This document shows positions 11,080-23,070 of a stretch of 64,000 bases of DNA, piece by piece. The position numbers and the translations under genes were made by a program. Origin of the DNA: Batrachochytrium dendrobatidis JAM81 (lineage: Eukaryota; Chytridiomycota; Chytridiomycetes; Rhizophydiales); NCBI RefSeq assembly GCF_000203795.2, contig NW_006281104.1:793476-857475 (forward strand), read 5' to 3'. Below the pieces are notes generated by a model. The model was not told the origin of the DNA, searched no databases, and was given only the letters and a program-made list of their open reading frames with translations. Position 1 is the stretch's first letter; each line of letters opens with the position of its first letter.

Positions 11080-12612
11080 GATGTGAAGAGTCGTAGATCA
11101 GAGGATTGGTCAAGCAAAGTTTCAATATGTTGGAAAGGATTATTCAGTTAGTAGAGGATATTTCGAGACGAATGCAAGAAAAGGGAACGTAGTTAATTGA
11201 AGGGGAATAGTAACTTAAAGTTGTGGAAGTAGGTAGCTTATATAAGTTGTCCAATATATTGTTAGGGCTGGTGGGACGTTCTTTTTTATTCCGTCCTTGC
11301 AGTATGATTCTGTTAAGCAATTGAAATTCTAACCAATAAAGATGATTTTTCAAACTAGACAAGCCGTTTTTTTGCTCGTGCGGCATATATTCAATCGAAT
11401 AATTTGCCGACTTGAACTAAGAAAACTTGTTATGATATAGTTTATGATATCCTATTTACACTTTTAAAAAACTGTTTTTAATGCAGCAAGCCCTTTTAAA
11501 ATCTGATAGGGCCATATGTATACATAATTTACGCGACTCCTAAGCCAGCACTGTTTTTTGGTATGATTTCTTGCCACTGCACAAGCACCCTCGCCCTTAT
11601 CATTTGGGCTTTACGAAAAATAATCATATCAGGATATGGGCTATTTATAACGATTGCTTACATTTGTATAAGCATGCTATTGTATATGGGTTGCTTCTGA
11701 CATGCATCGCATAGTTTTCGAGTACATTGTAAATAAGCTTTACTACTGAGATGGTTGAATCAGCCAGTTTGAATTCTCTAGTATGTCATGATTGGATGAG
11801 CTACAGAGCAGTTTGGAGTGCTTGTATGAATAGATTAGCCGCTTTTATGTGGATACACCACTTGACGAGTTTTGGACGGTAAAGCACAATTGCAAGGAGA
11901 TAGTATCTAATGTCGATTTTTAGCCATTTCATATTTGCAATCAGCAAACAAGTAAAGCTAGCTCTGCCATACTCGACCTTCTAGCTACTATAACTTAAAT
12001 ATGAGGTTTGGTTGGCAGATATTGGGTCTGTCAATCAACCAGACTCGAGTTCCAAACCATTTAAGCCATCTTTGCAGGTCTATCATATCAGGTGCGCTAA
12101 TTCAGCAGACACTGCAATCTAGCTCCATCCTCAACATACTCGTGCCCTTTTTTAACCACCCTGCTTTGCTTCAATATTTTGTTGCCCTATCTCCAGAAAC
12201 GATTGCTTGAAATATAGCTTGCATAACTTCATACCCCACGCAGCACATTGGCGCAGGCTTAATTGGTGGTTAGTTGATGGATGGCTTGAAAACCTTGCTT
12301 TTGAGCGGGATTTTAAGCCGAGCTGGTGATCTGGCGCTTGTAATAATAAACGCTGTATTTGTTTAATCTGATATTGAATAGATCTAATACTTGCTCGAGA
12401 ATAATTGTACAACCATGTGAAAGTGATATTCTGACACTTTGATACCTAGCAAGCTTGACTCGACGATGCAGCAAAATAAAACAGCACCGCAAACAAATGA
12501 ACTGCAGCGCCATTTATTGATGTTTATATTCCAAAATCAACGGTTCAGTCAAAAATCAAATCAGTAAATCAATTGTTTTTTTTATTTCAAACAAGATCAA
12601 GTTTCAAAAAGC
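11080..12612. other. Gene-poor spacer between permeases 2 and 3
   Basis: About 1.5 kb without a supported gene. The first 250 bp should be the promoter of permease 2 (TATA-like site at 11237-11246). The remaining short frames look random. No family element ends were recognised. Confidence 0.55.
11237..11246 (-). promoter_or_regulatory. TATA-like box upstream of permease 2
   Basis: CTTATATAAG, a perfect palindrome, lies about 160 bp upstream of the permease 2 start codon. Position fits a fungal TATA element, but this is only a sequence match in AT-rich DNA. Confidence 0.35.
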
Positions 12613-14193
12613 CTAGGCCTTGGAATCCTCCGAAACAGTGTAAAGAGACTTTGCTGGAGCCATTTTTCCAGATATTTGTTTTCCCACTTTTGAGCTTCTG
12701 TATCCATATAAAGCATACACTATTAGTCCAAGTGCCATCCAAATGAATACACGAGCAATTGAAGCCGTGGATGCCTGGGAAAAAAGTCCAAGTGAGAAAA
12801 GCGCCGAAAGTCCCGGAATAACCATACCACCAACGTATTTTCCACCGGGAATCTTAAACCTTCGGGGAAGATCTGGTTCAGTAATTCGCAGAACCAGTGT
12901 CGACACAGAAACAAGGAAAAAGGCAGAAAGTGTGCCTACAGATGTGAGATTGCCCAAGAAATCAACTGGAAGCAAACCAGCAAGGAACGCTCCAATAACA
13001 CCAGATACAATGGTGGCAACATATGGTGTACCGTTCTTTTTGTCGACCTTGCCAAATACTTCCGGAACAAGTCCGTCTTGAGCCATCGAGTAAAAGATAC
13101 GCGGCTGACCAATCATGGCCACCAATAGCACCGAGGTCAAACCACACATGATTCCAAAAGAGACAGCAGCAGCAAGAGCAGGAAGACCAACATCATACAG
13201 TGCTTGACCGACAGGCGCGTTTAAATCAATTGTGCTGTAGTGCACCATTCCAGTCAAAACGGCTGTAACAGCAACGTACGATAGTGTGCAAATGGTGACA
13301 GATGCAATGATACCAATAGGCAGATCACGCTGTGGATTTGCACATTCTTGGGACGTGGTGGTAAGAGCATCGAATCCGATATATGCAAAGAATACAATAA
13401 CGGATCCTTGGAAAACACCACTAAGACCATAACGACCATGTGCCTCTTGTGGAGGAACAAATGGAACATAGTTGGCGGGATTAATGAACTTGATTCCAGT
13501 CAGGACAAACACGACACAGACCAGCATGTTGACGGCAGTAAGCACGTTGTTGATCCATGCGCTTTCTCGCATACCGTAGCAGAGCAGTCCAGTGAGAAGA
13601 AGCACAATGACAAATCCAGGAATATTGAAAATTGCCGAGCACTCGGAACCGTCGGGGCATTCTACCTGGTTAATGTAGAAGCCAGCACCTTTACCAGGCA
13701 TGTCACCTTCTTCATACCAAATAATGGGTGCTTGTGCAAAACGGGGATCAAAGATACGCTCTTTTCCGAAAAGACTGGCAACAAAAATGTCGAGATAAAC
13801 ACTCCATCCAACAGCAACAGCTGCAGCACCAACGAGATATTCAATCATCAAATCCCAGCCAACGATCCAGGCAAGAACTTCACCCAGTGCGGCATAGGCA
13901 AACGAGTATGCGGAACCAGATACTGGCAGAGTCGATCCAAGTTCAGCATAGCACAAGCATGCCAGCGCACTGACAAGTCCTGAAATAAGAAACGAGATAA
14001 TGATACCCGGTCCTGCGTGTTGGCGGGCAGCTTTTCCAGTGAGAACAAAAATACCAGCGCCAATGATTCCACCGACACCCAGCATGACCAAGTCCGCTGC
14101 TCCCAAAGGGCGCTTTAGTTCTGAAGAGTTTGCATCTTCATTTACGCTCGAGATTGGTTTTCGAGCACTAATTCGTTTAAAGATTTCGCTCAT
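12613..14193 (-). CDS. Amino acid permease, CAT-type (paralog 3)
   Basis: Intronless, 526 residues. I chose the ATG at 14193 (MSEIFKRISARKP) because it aligns with the other five paralogs; the open frame extends 24 codons upstream but that part is unlike the family. It has all permease hallmarks: GVGGIIGAGIFVLTG, CYAELGSTLPVSGSAYSF, a Cys-x5-Cys loop (CPDGSEC), and LPRRFKIPGGKYVGGMVIPG near the end. It is the most divergent at the inner helices (ESAWINNVLTAVNMLVCVV, FDALTTTSQECANPQRDL; the others read DAVTTTAQEAANPQRDL), which might mean different substrate preference. It lacks the codon-190 intron. Confidence 0.92.
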   Translation of the reverse strand: MSEIFKRISARKPISSVNEDANSSELKRPLGAADLVMLGVGGIIGAGIFVLTGKAARQHAGPGIIISFLISGLVSALACLCYAELGSTLPVSGSAYSFAYAALGEVLAWIVGWDLMIEYLVGAAAVAVGWSVYLDIFVASLFGKERIFDPRFAQAPIIWYEEGDMPGKGAGFYINQVECPDGSECSAIFNIPGFVIVLLLTGLLCYGMRESAWINNVLTAVNMLVCVVFVLTGIKFINPANYVPFVPPQEAHGRYGLSGVFQGSVIVFFAYIGFDALTTTSQECANPQRDLPIGIIASVTICTLSYVAVTAVLTGMVHYSTIDLNAPVGQALYDVGLPALAAAVSFGIMCGLTSVLLVAMIGQPRIFYSMAQDGLVPEVFGKVDKKNGTPYVATIVSGVIGAFLAGLLPVDFLGNLTSVGTLSAFFLVSVSTLVLRITEPDLPRRFKIPGGKYVGGMVIPGLSALFSLGLFSQASTASIARVFIWMALGLIVYALYGYRSSKVGKQISGKMAPAKSLYTVSEDSKA

Positions 14194-15779
14194 TATTGAA
14201 TAAAAACAGATATTCGAGCGATAGGTATTCGAAAGATAAAATTTTTTACTTGATGGCTGATGCACATGTACAGCTCAAGATATAGAAAGGGTTTTGTAGA
14301 CTGTCCGAATACGGCTTGTTAGTGACTGAAAATACCTGCTTGTGGGATATTCGCAGAAACTGGTGAATTTAAAAAGATCGAGCTTGAAGACGAGTATCAA
14401 GAGAGCGTTAGTTTTGAGATGACGAGGACCGTTCAAACTGCACTCTATTTAAGTTATTTGAGATCATTTTAATCACATGCAAAGCAAGTGGGCTGGGTTG
14501 GATTCTCGAGAATGACAAATAAGCTTTGCCAAATCAAATAACGCACAAACACTAAAGCAACATAGAAACTTGTGCTTCACCCTATTCAGATTAAAAATAT
14601 TACAAGGGATGAACTAGGCCGTAGCCGTTGCTTAAAATGGAATGGCAAAGTAACCCTAACCCATAAGGCTCAGACAGGGGGTATTAATGACAAAGGTTAG
14701 GGCTATTGCAAATGCTTTGCTTGCATGAAAAAGCAACTCGCAAGCAAATTGACGAGTATGCAATGGTTTGATGCCCTTTGGCTGACAGCGGTCTGTATAG
14801 GTATATTATGCTTCGAGGTTTGCCACAAATTATATTCCTTTTTGTTTGCTTAATGCTGATATTGTATAGGATTGCAATGTTTAATAGTAAATAAGCCAAA
14901 TTTATGTCTTGGATTAGACGCAAACTGCTGAATTGTGTGATCAACACAATCCACTAAAAGTCTCTAGTTCTATATCTGAAGTAGCGGTTGATCAAAAGTG
15001 CCTGGGCGATATATTCCTAGGCGTTGATAATGGAGATGGAGAGTGCAAAAGAAAAGCATTGGTAATTTATCATTTAGGGATGACTATACATGCCGCACTG
15101 TAGCATTCCAAAACCTATATTCCTGATCGTGCTTTCAGTTGATAATTGTGATTTTGAGCGTATCATGACCAAGTATTGGCAAGACACTTGCTGCATCTAA
15201 ATGCTTGACTTGAGGCCGCTTGTGAATTTTTGAGTCGATTATGTATTGGTTGTCACGGCCATCGAGTCAATCGAGACATTCACGACATTATTCACAAACA
15301 CCAATTGAATTGGCTTGTAAGAGTGGGCTAATGTTTATTCAACTTACAAGCTGTCTTCACGTAAAATAAATCACTAAATAGAGTCAATGTACATAGTGAA
15401 CAACTATGTTTGGTGCCAGTATTACCGAGTAATATTGTTTTATCAACTCATTTGGGTTTACTAATCTCTGTGTTTATTCTTGTACAAAAATACAGAACGA
15501 ATGTTTACATTCCAGGTCCAATAGATCACACATCTCTTCAACCTGCAACTCTCCTCAAACATTGAGTGATTGCATGGAAACAATTGAATCTCGGATATTT
15601 ACTTGAACTAGATCGCAAATGTATCTAATACTAGGATACAACAGAGCTCTTGTAAAATACTTGCTGTTTTACTAGAAATCGGATACTTTTTTAATCATTG
15701 TTTATTCTGAAGAAAAACAGAGGTTGACTGCAAGATAAATACAGAAAAACGGTCCATTTTACGTGAACATGGCCGTAAA
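14194..15779. other. Spacer between permeases 3 and 4
   Basis: No supported gene. The left part is the promoter side of permease 3. The right 435 bp (15344-15779) is MITE-like copy B. The rest is AT-rich with short, unconvincing frames. Confidence 0.55.
15344..15779. mobile_element. MITE-like element copy B
   Basis: Left end TTACAAGCTGTCTTCACGTA followed by AAATAAATCACTAAAT; right end TGCAAGATAAATACAG then CCATTTTACGTGAACATGGC and CGTAA. The ends are inverted relative to each other and match copies A, C, D and F. No coding capacity. The right end abuts the stop codon of permease 4 at 15780-15782. Confidence 0.7.
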
Positions 15780-17494
15780 TTACACCTTGAACTCGCGAAT
15801 CTTTGTATCCATGGAAAGAGTCATCTTACCACTCATCTGTCGGCCAAGCTTCGAGTGATGATACCCATAGCAAGCATACAGTACCAACCCAACTGCCATC
15901 CAAATGAACACACGACCAATTGATGCAACAGTAGCTTGTGAGAAAAGTCCAGCTGAGAAAAAGGCCGACAGGAAGGGAATGAAAATGCCTCCAAACCAGA
16001 ATCCACCAGGAATCTCAAATTTGCGGGGAAGATCTGGCTCGGTGATACGCAAAACCAGTGTAGACACAGAAACAAGGAAAAAGGCAGAAAGTGTGCCTAC
16101 AGATGTGAGATTACCAAGAAGATCTACAGGAAGCAAGCCAGCAAGGAACGCACAGACAATGCCAGATACAATGGTGGCAACATATGGAATGCCCTTCTTT
16201 TGATCCATTGTAGCAAATACTGCCGGAAATAGTCCGTCGTACGCCATCGAGTAAAAGATACGAGGCTGACCAATCAAAGACACCAACAGCACAGATGAGA
16301 GACCGCTGAGAATGCCGCAAGAAATGATAACGGCAAGCACAGGCATGCCAACATCAATAAGAGCTTGACTAACAGGTGCAGTCAGATCAATTGTGCTGTA
16401 GTGTACCATGCCAGTCAATACAGCAGACACTGCAACATAGAAAACAGTACAAATTGCCAATGAAGCACATATACCAATGGGCAAATCGCGTTGTGGGTTG
16501 GCAGCTTCTTGTGCAGTGGTTGTAACAGCATCAAATCCAATATATGCAAAGAATACTGTAATTGATCCTTGGAAAACACCACTCATACCATAATGGCCGT
16601 GACCTTGCTCTGGGGGTATAAATGGAGAGTAGTTGGCTGGGTTGATAAACTTGATTCCTGACAAGATAAAGACACTGCATACAGTCAAGTTCAGGAAAAC
16701 AAGTGTATTATTGAGCCACGAACTTTCACGAATTCCCATACAGAGTAGCGCAGACAGGACAATGACAATGATAAATGCAGGAAACTGAAATCAATTGCAT
16801 TTGTAAACCAAAGTAACAATTAGTCAAGAATTCAAGGTTTTGGCATTAGGTCACGAAACCACATAATGGTAGTGTATGCATTAGGATAGATGCGCTTAAA
16901 AGCCATGTTGAGTAATCTACTTACATTAAAAAACGCCTGGCATTCAGTGTCGCCTGGACACTGAACCATGTTCATGTGGAATCCCATCGATTTGCCACTT
17001 ACATCTCCTTCTTCGAGCCAAACAAACGGCGCGTTAACAAAGCGAGGATCAAACAAGCGTTCGCGACCCGCAAATCCGCCAAGAATGATATCTAGGTATC
17101 CAGTCCAGCCAACAGCAACAGCTGCGGCACCGACAAGGTACTCCAACATAAGATCCCATCCAACAATCCAAGCCAGTACTTCTCCTAGTGCGGCATAAGT
17201 AAACGAGTATGCGGAACCAGATACTGGCAGAGTCGATCCAAGTTCGGCATAACATAAACATGCAAACGCACACACAAAACCAGAGATAACAAACGACAAG
17301 ATAATTGCTGGGCCAGCATTCTCTCTAGCTGCTTTGCCGGTAAGCACAAAGATGCCTGCACCCATGATTGCGCCGACACCCAGCATAGTCAAATCAAACG
17401 CCGTTAGTGGTCGTTTGTATTCCGAGGTATTTACCTCCTCGGAAACACTGTGAATAGGTTTACGTGCTGAAAGTCGCTTAAAAATAGAACTCAT
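15780..17494 (-). CDS. Amino acid permease, CAT-type (paralog 4)
   Basis: Two exons, 17494-16925 and 16784-15780, 524 residues. The start ATG (MSSIFKRLSARKP) aligns with the other paralogs. Motifs as for the family: GVGAIMGAGIFVLTG, CYAELGSTLPVSGSAYSF, CPGDTEC in the outer loop, LPRKFEIPGGFWFGGIFIPF near the end. The intron is after codon 190 as in paralogs 2 and 5, but its 140 bp sequence is unrelated to theirs. The C-terminal third is close to paralogs 1 and 6, the N-terminal part less so, which suggests a mosaic or gene conversion. The TAA stop is at the very edge of repeat element B, so the 3' UTR is element DNA. Confidence 0.92.
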
Positions 17495-19880
17495 TTTCAA
17501 AAAAATTCAATAAAGTCGAGGTTTCAAAAGTTGGAGAATAGAATTTCAAGATCTCAAGTATGTTGTCTAATTCAGGCTAATAAATGAGCTTTAGAATCAG
17601 GTTGGTATGGGTACAAAGTATACTTTTTGAAAGATGATTTGGCAAGTGAAAGTCGAATTACGATTGTTTTTTATGGATTACAAGTGGGGCGAAACGACGT
17701 AGATATATTTTTCAAAAGTAGGGGCCATTAAATAAAGGGAGGCTTCAGCTGTTTAGAAAAGCCCTAAGAGTGCCGATGAAGCTTTGCAAATATTAAGCCC
17801 TTTTTATTTATTTAGCATCTCTGTAATGCAATGGATAGTGGCCATGACAAACCTATAAACTACTAGATTACACCAAGAACCCTTTCCATGTCACCCATTA
17901 AGGATGCTGCTTTTACAACTTTCAACCCTACATCCTATTCAACTACGGTTGTTTGTAATTCAAGGGATATTTTCTCAACCAACCAAAAAGATAAACTAGC
18001 TTATTTTCAAACAGTTTAAAAAGTGAACTGGTACATGGTATGACTGCAACACGACTGCTTTACATTATGGTATAAAAATTTGAATTCTAATAGAGTTTTT
18101 GCATTAAACCGTTGTTCCATCTAGATTGAGTGTGCGGTAAAGCACACTGCCGCTCTCAAACATCGACTGCTTTGAGTCACATGTGTAACGCATGAGACAT
18201 GACTCGAAATAGTCGATATTTGAAAACCCCACTTTCACTCATTGGATGTCCAAACTTTGACCAGTATGATGGTTTCCATGATGCGATTTGGGCTTGTGAA
18301 TACGGCTGAAATAGTAATCAGACTTGCAGTATTGATATGCCTCTGTGTTGACTATTGAACCCGAGCACTATCAAATGCCATCAGATCTACCTGCATTGCT
18401 TTTTAGATGGCTCGTGCTAATGCACACTGCCAATCTTACCACTTGCATGCTTGTCGCTTTAAAACCACTCGTTTGGCATTGACAAAGCCATAGCCAAGAA
18501 CAAATTGGCATAGAAACAGCATTTCGGATGCCATTGTTTTCATATGGCCCTACTCTTGGTCAATTCTTTAAAAATATACGACTTGTTTGTACAGTATTCA
18601 ATAATTAATTGTATTTATTGTCGATACATTGTTTTTAGTGACAAGCCTCATCAAGCGCTTTTTAAATTTTTCCATGTGATATAAACTATTCAATAACATA
18701 TCGCATCACTAGTTTGCTGATCTTTATTAGAATCTTGCGTGTTGATGCTCAACTACTGTTTGAATGCTGGCGAAAGGGTCAGTCGCTTCACGCAGTTAAT
18801 CGCCTTAATCCGATCGGTGCAAATTGATACTAGATAGAGATCTATGAAAGCGTCGGCTTTGTGTTTACAAACATGCACTTGATGTTTTCCGGATAACCGT
18901 GCATTTTTCAGCCCACCCTTTTTGAAAACAGCGTTAATCTGGCCGTTTTGACCTTCAAAAAACATCGTGTCCATTGTTTGAAAAACAAATAATGGATTAT
19001 CTACAGCCACAAGCAAGTGTGTATGTCCAATAATGGGCAAAACACTTTCACTGAGCAGCTACGATCTTTTAAATGAATACTAGTGGTTGAATAAATCAAC
19101 ATGGGATGTAGTTTTTATTTAAAACATTGAGTAATACCATCACCTACGCCTTGAATATGGTTCCAAAACTCTGGGCATAAAATAACATTCAGACAGTTCA
19201 ACGAGCTTGGTTAATTATTGTGTTTTGGAAGGGTGGTGACCTCAATCTTTCGTCCCTTTTAACCATGTGACTATCACGACCTCTGCTTCTAAAGCCGCAC
19301 TAATTGATAGGTAAACTAAAAACCTTCCCTTGTGTTCGTAGTCCTGATTTGGCGTAGGTGTACAGTTTACCTTTTGGCATGTTTTTTAAAGTGGTCGACA
19401 CAACACTTACAACTACTCAATCAGTACTGTCTCGTCTAGTACAAGTAGCATTCAATTGGTCAAGTATATGCATTATTTCCGCCATGTTATCCTAGTATAC
19501 CCACTCTTGAACATTTCAGCGCAAATCAGGGATCCGACAAGCTTTTTACTAGCTACGTGTTTAAAATTTCGCATTTACGCTATTATTGAATATGATTAAA
19601 GGGCGATACACGGATCCGCCCTGTTTCAGATGTGGCAAAGGGGGTGTAATGTGATCAAGTTGGGATAATTTTAGGGAGTCTTCAGTGCTTTAAAAATATT
19701 GAATATAAAGTGGAGGTCAACTATTCTTAGTTTGACCAGGATTCAAAAGACTCGCAGGCATACCTTTAAAAATCATTTCATCAACACGACTAGTCTTCAA
19801 ACTCACCTAGGACATTATAATTACACTCGCATATCTTGAATTTTGATTAACCAATTCTTTGATCTACATTCCTTCACATC
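17495..19880. other. Divergent spacer between permeases 4 and 5
   Basis: About 2.4 kb without a supported gene. It lies between two divergently transcribed permeases and must hold both promoters. A 95-codon frame at 19040-18753 (minus) has no ATG near its start and no recognisable domain. An AATATAAAG TATA-like site near 19702 lies about 175 bp upstream of permease 5. Confidence 0.5.
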
Positions 19881-21551
19881 ATGAGCCAATTCTTCAAACG
19901 CATTGTGGCACGCAAGCCATTGCATACTATTACTGCCGAAATTGGTCACTCGGACTACAAACGTGCACTAACTGCATTTGATTTGACTATGCTGGGTGTC
20001 GGAGCAATCATGGGTGCTGGCATCTTTGTGCTTACTGGAAAGGCTGCACGCCAAAATGCTGGCCCGGCCATTACCATTTCTTTTCTCATTTCCGGCTTTG
20101 TATGTGCTTTAACCTGTATGTGCTATGCTGAGCTTGGTTCGACTCTGCCAGTATCTGGTTCCGCATATTCGTTCACGTATGTTGCATTGGGTGAAGTTCT
20201 TGCCTGGATCGTTGGCTGGGACTTGATTTTAGAATACTTGGTTGGTGCTGCCCTTGTCGCTGTTGGATGGAGTGTTTATCTCGACATTTTCATTGCCGGC
20301 TTTTTTGGAAAAGAGCGGGTTTTCGATCCCCGTTTTGCACAAGCACCCGTTGTTTGGTACGAGGCCAACGAAATTCCCGGTAAAGGTGCTGGCTTCTACA
20401 TGAACGTTGTCGAGTGCCTTGATGGATCCCAGTGCCAGACTTTTGTCAATGTAAGTGATGTTTTATGGGTTTAATAGCCAATTTCCTGTACACTCGTTAC
20501 AGCAACTTTTTCTAACCCTGATTGGTATGCTTGATTTTAGATTCCTGCAATGTTGATTATTCTGCTCATGATAGTACTGCTTTGCCATGGAGTCAAGGAG
20601 AGCACTTGGATTAATAACATTCTTGTGTTCATGAAACTGACCGTCTGCGCCGTGTTTGTTCTTACTGGAATCAAATTTATCAACCCTGCCAACTACTCTC
20701 CCTACGTTCCACCCGAGACTAGTCACGGCCATTATGGTTTCAGTGGTATTTTCCAAGGATCTGTTGCTGTGTTTGCTGCCTATTTAGGGTTTGATGCTGT
20801 TACAACCACTGCACAGGAAGCTGCCAACCCGCAACGTGATTTGCCCATTGGTATCATTGCATCTCTTGTAATTTGCACTGGGTTTTATATTGCAGTGTCT
20901 ACAGTTCTTACTGGCATGGTTCATTACTCGGAAATTAATATGGCTGCACCCGTTGGTCAGGCTCTTATTGATGTCGGTCTCCCCGTTCTTGCTGTCATTG
21001 TTTCATTTGGTGTCATTTGTGGTCTTACCTCGGTCATGCTGGTCATTTTGATTGCCCAGCCTCGTGTATTTTATGCCATGTCCAAAGATGGTCTCCTTCC
21101 CGCTCTTTTCAATAAAATGAATCCCAAGACAGGAACACCCGTGGCATCCACCATCATTTCTGGTGCATTCTGCGCGCTCTTGGCTGGCTTTCTTCCTGTA
21201 GATCTTCTTGGTAATCTGAATTCTGTAGGCACACTTTCTGCCTTTTTCATTGTTGCTGTCTCTACCTTTGTTTTGCGCATCACCGAGCCTGATCTTCCTC
21301 GCAAATTTGAGATTCCTGGTGGAAAATACATTGGCGGTATGCTTGTCCCGCTTCTTTCGGCAATTATCTCGGCAGGTCTCTTTTCTCAAGCTTCGATGGC
21401 ATCCATGGCACGTGTGTTCATCTGGATGGGTATTGGTCTTGTTGTGTACTTTTGCTATGGATACAGAAACTCTGTAGTCGGCAAAAGGATGTCTGGAAAA
21501 ATATTTTTGGATGATTTTACACATTCCAAATCTGTTGTATTCAAATCGTAG
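19881..21551 (+). CDS. Amino acid permease, CAT-type (paralog 5)
   Basis: Two exons, 19881-20450 and 20541-21551, 526 residues. Start MSQFFKRIVARKP. Family motifs: GVGAIMGAGIFVLTG, CYAELGSTLPVSGSAYSF, CLDGSQC loop, LPRKFEIPGGKYIGGMLVPL. Closest to paralog 2 across the whole protein, with the same intron position and nearly the same 90 bp intron. The two genes lie about 9 kb apart in opposite orientation. The tail (FLDDFTHSKSVVFKS) differs from paralog 2. Substrate unknown. Confidence 0.92.
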
Positions 21552-21726
21552 TGTTTGCTATAACTCGAGTACAATGTTCGTCTGTTGTTATCGTTCAATG
21601 TTAAGCTATTTCGTTATAGGTTTTCAGATTTAATAAATACCCAACGATTCATTGAATGTGTGATGAGTATTGTCTAGAGCTAGTTTTGGTAAAAATGCAT
21701 TTGGTATGCTTTAGTTTTGAACTTGT

Positions 21727-22113
21727 TTATTTAGAACCAAACGAGACTATTTTTTTATAAAAAGTTTTCAGGCATCCCTCTTTCGGTATATGTGTTTTCT
21801 CGAATGCCTTTAATTTTTCCACTGCTCTCTTGTATCTATGTTTTGCTTCCCGACATTCGACAAGGGCTTTGACTGAAAGACCTTTGTTTTGTTCATTCTC
21901 GCCGCACCATTTTATCATGATAGCCTCGATATGCTTTACTGATTTTTGCAAGTCAATATATTCAGATCTATATCTTTGACATGGCTGCACGTTATTTGAC
22001 GAACTAGTACTTTTTGATTTACATTCACAATTGTCTGATGATTGAGTTTGCGTGTCAGACAAGACTACTGCATGTGCAATGGTTGAAAAGATTAACATGA
22101 ATAGAATGTTCAT
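21727..22113 (-). CDS. Small secreted protein, unknown function (effector-like)
   Basis: 128 residues if translation starts at the ATG at 22113; the frame continues 42 codons upstream but that part has no signal-like layout. The chosen start gives a clear signal peptide (MNILFMLIFSTIAHAVVLS). The mature protein has a Ser/Thr/Gln-rich spacer with a CECKSK motif, then a helical Lys/Glu-rich region (LVECREAKHRYKRAVEKLKA) and a basic C terminus, with five cysteines in the mature part. I recognise no domain. Short secreted proteins with charged helical repeats are expanded in Batrachochytrium, but membership of such a family is inference. Its location inside the permease cluster, next to a MITE-like element, fits a variable region. 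Confidence 0.6.
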   Translation of the reverse strand: MNILFMLIFSTIAHAVVLSDTQTQSSDNCECKSKSTSSSNNVQPCQRYRSEYIDLQKSVKHIEAIMIKWCGENEQNKGLSVKALVECREAKHRYKRAVEKLKAFEKTHIPKEGCLKTFYKKIVSFGSK

Positions 22114-23070
22114 TGAAGATGAATGTAATTGTGGGCTGAGCAAATGACTAATCGCGTTACTAATGGAAAGACTGCAACTATAAGAGTTGATTAGTTCAGA
22201 GTTGAAATCAATAAAAATCAATAGGTAGGCACAATCCAATGTTTTCGTAATAGGTACTATTTATATGCAGACCGATTGTGTTGGGCCATTCATGGCAAGA
22301 CTCTACAAGATAAAGCAAGGGAGGCCAAACTAAATGTGAATGTGTATCCTATGCAAAGTCGAAGCGCAGTAGTACAAAAAATAGGACGGGTAAAGGCTCA
22401 TTTTATCGGCAGCTTTATTCAAATGTAGTTGTTATTCGTACACAGTATTTTCAATTTAGACTAAGCTTTAGCATTGACACTCATCAGCTGCTAACATGTA
22501 TTAGAAATTTGCTAGGGATGTTTTGGCAAGGCTGTGAATTGCTTAGTTTTAGCTATACCTTTTGATGTGTGTCGGCTTACAGCCATGTTCATGTAAAAGG
22601 AACACTAAATAAGGGTGTCGATGTAATAACTGGCCAATTCCCATCAATTTTACTAGGCAGCACTGCTGTAAACTCCTCGACAAGAGGCTTGTCCTGCGAT
22701 CGGGACGGAAACGAGAATCGCATCCCTGAAACGTGCAATCGTCACTCACTCAAACTATTCAAGCGCGAGACTGGGAGTGGGGTTGATTGCCAGCCCAGAG
22801 TGATCACAAATGCTGTGATTGCACAATGCTTGGTTATACCAGAAATCATTCTGTATAAATTGGTTTGACTGCATTGTGAACAGATGCTGTGTTGATTAAA
22901 CGAGCACTCAAGTCATGAGGAGTATAGCAAATGTTTAAATATTTTTTATTTTGAAGCAAAAATCACTGCAAGATAAAAATACAGTGTTCCATTTTACATG
23001 AATACGGCTGTAATGATAATGGATCATGCAGAAAGTGGCAACAGTGTAAAAAATTACTGAAATGGCTTGC
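22114..23070. other. Spacer upstream of the secreted-protein gene
   Basis: Contains the putative promoter of the secreted-protein gene and MITE-like copy C (22577-23013). Nothing coding is supported. The element ends 58 bp from the permease 6 stop codon. Confidence 0.55.
22577..23013. mobile_element. MITE-like element copy C
   Basis: One of the clearest copies: left end TTACAGCCATGTTCATGTAA then GGAACACTAAAT; right end TGCAAGATAAAAATACAG then CATTTTACATGAATACGGCT and GTAA. Terminal inverted repeats of about 24 bp, 437 bp overall, no coding frame. Confidence 0.75.

Noticed and set aside
18753..19040. 95-codon minus-strand frame between permeases 4 and 5
   Set aside because: No ATG near the start, no recognisable motif and no exon partners.
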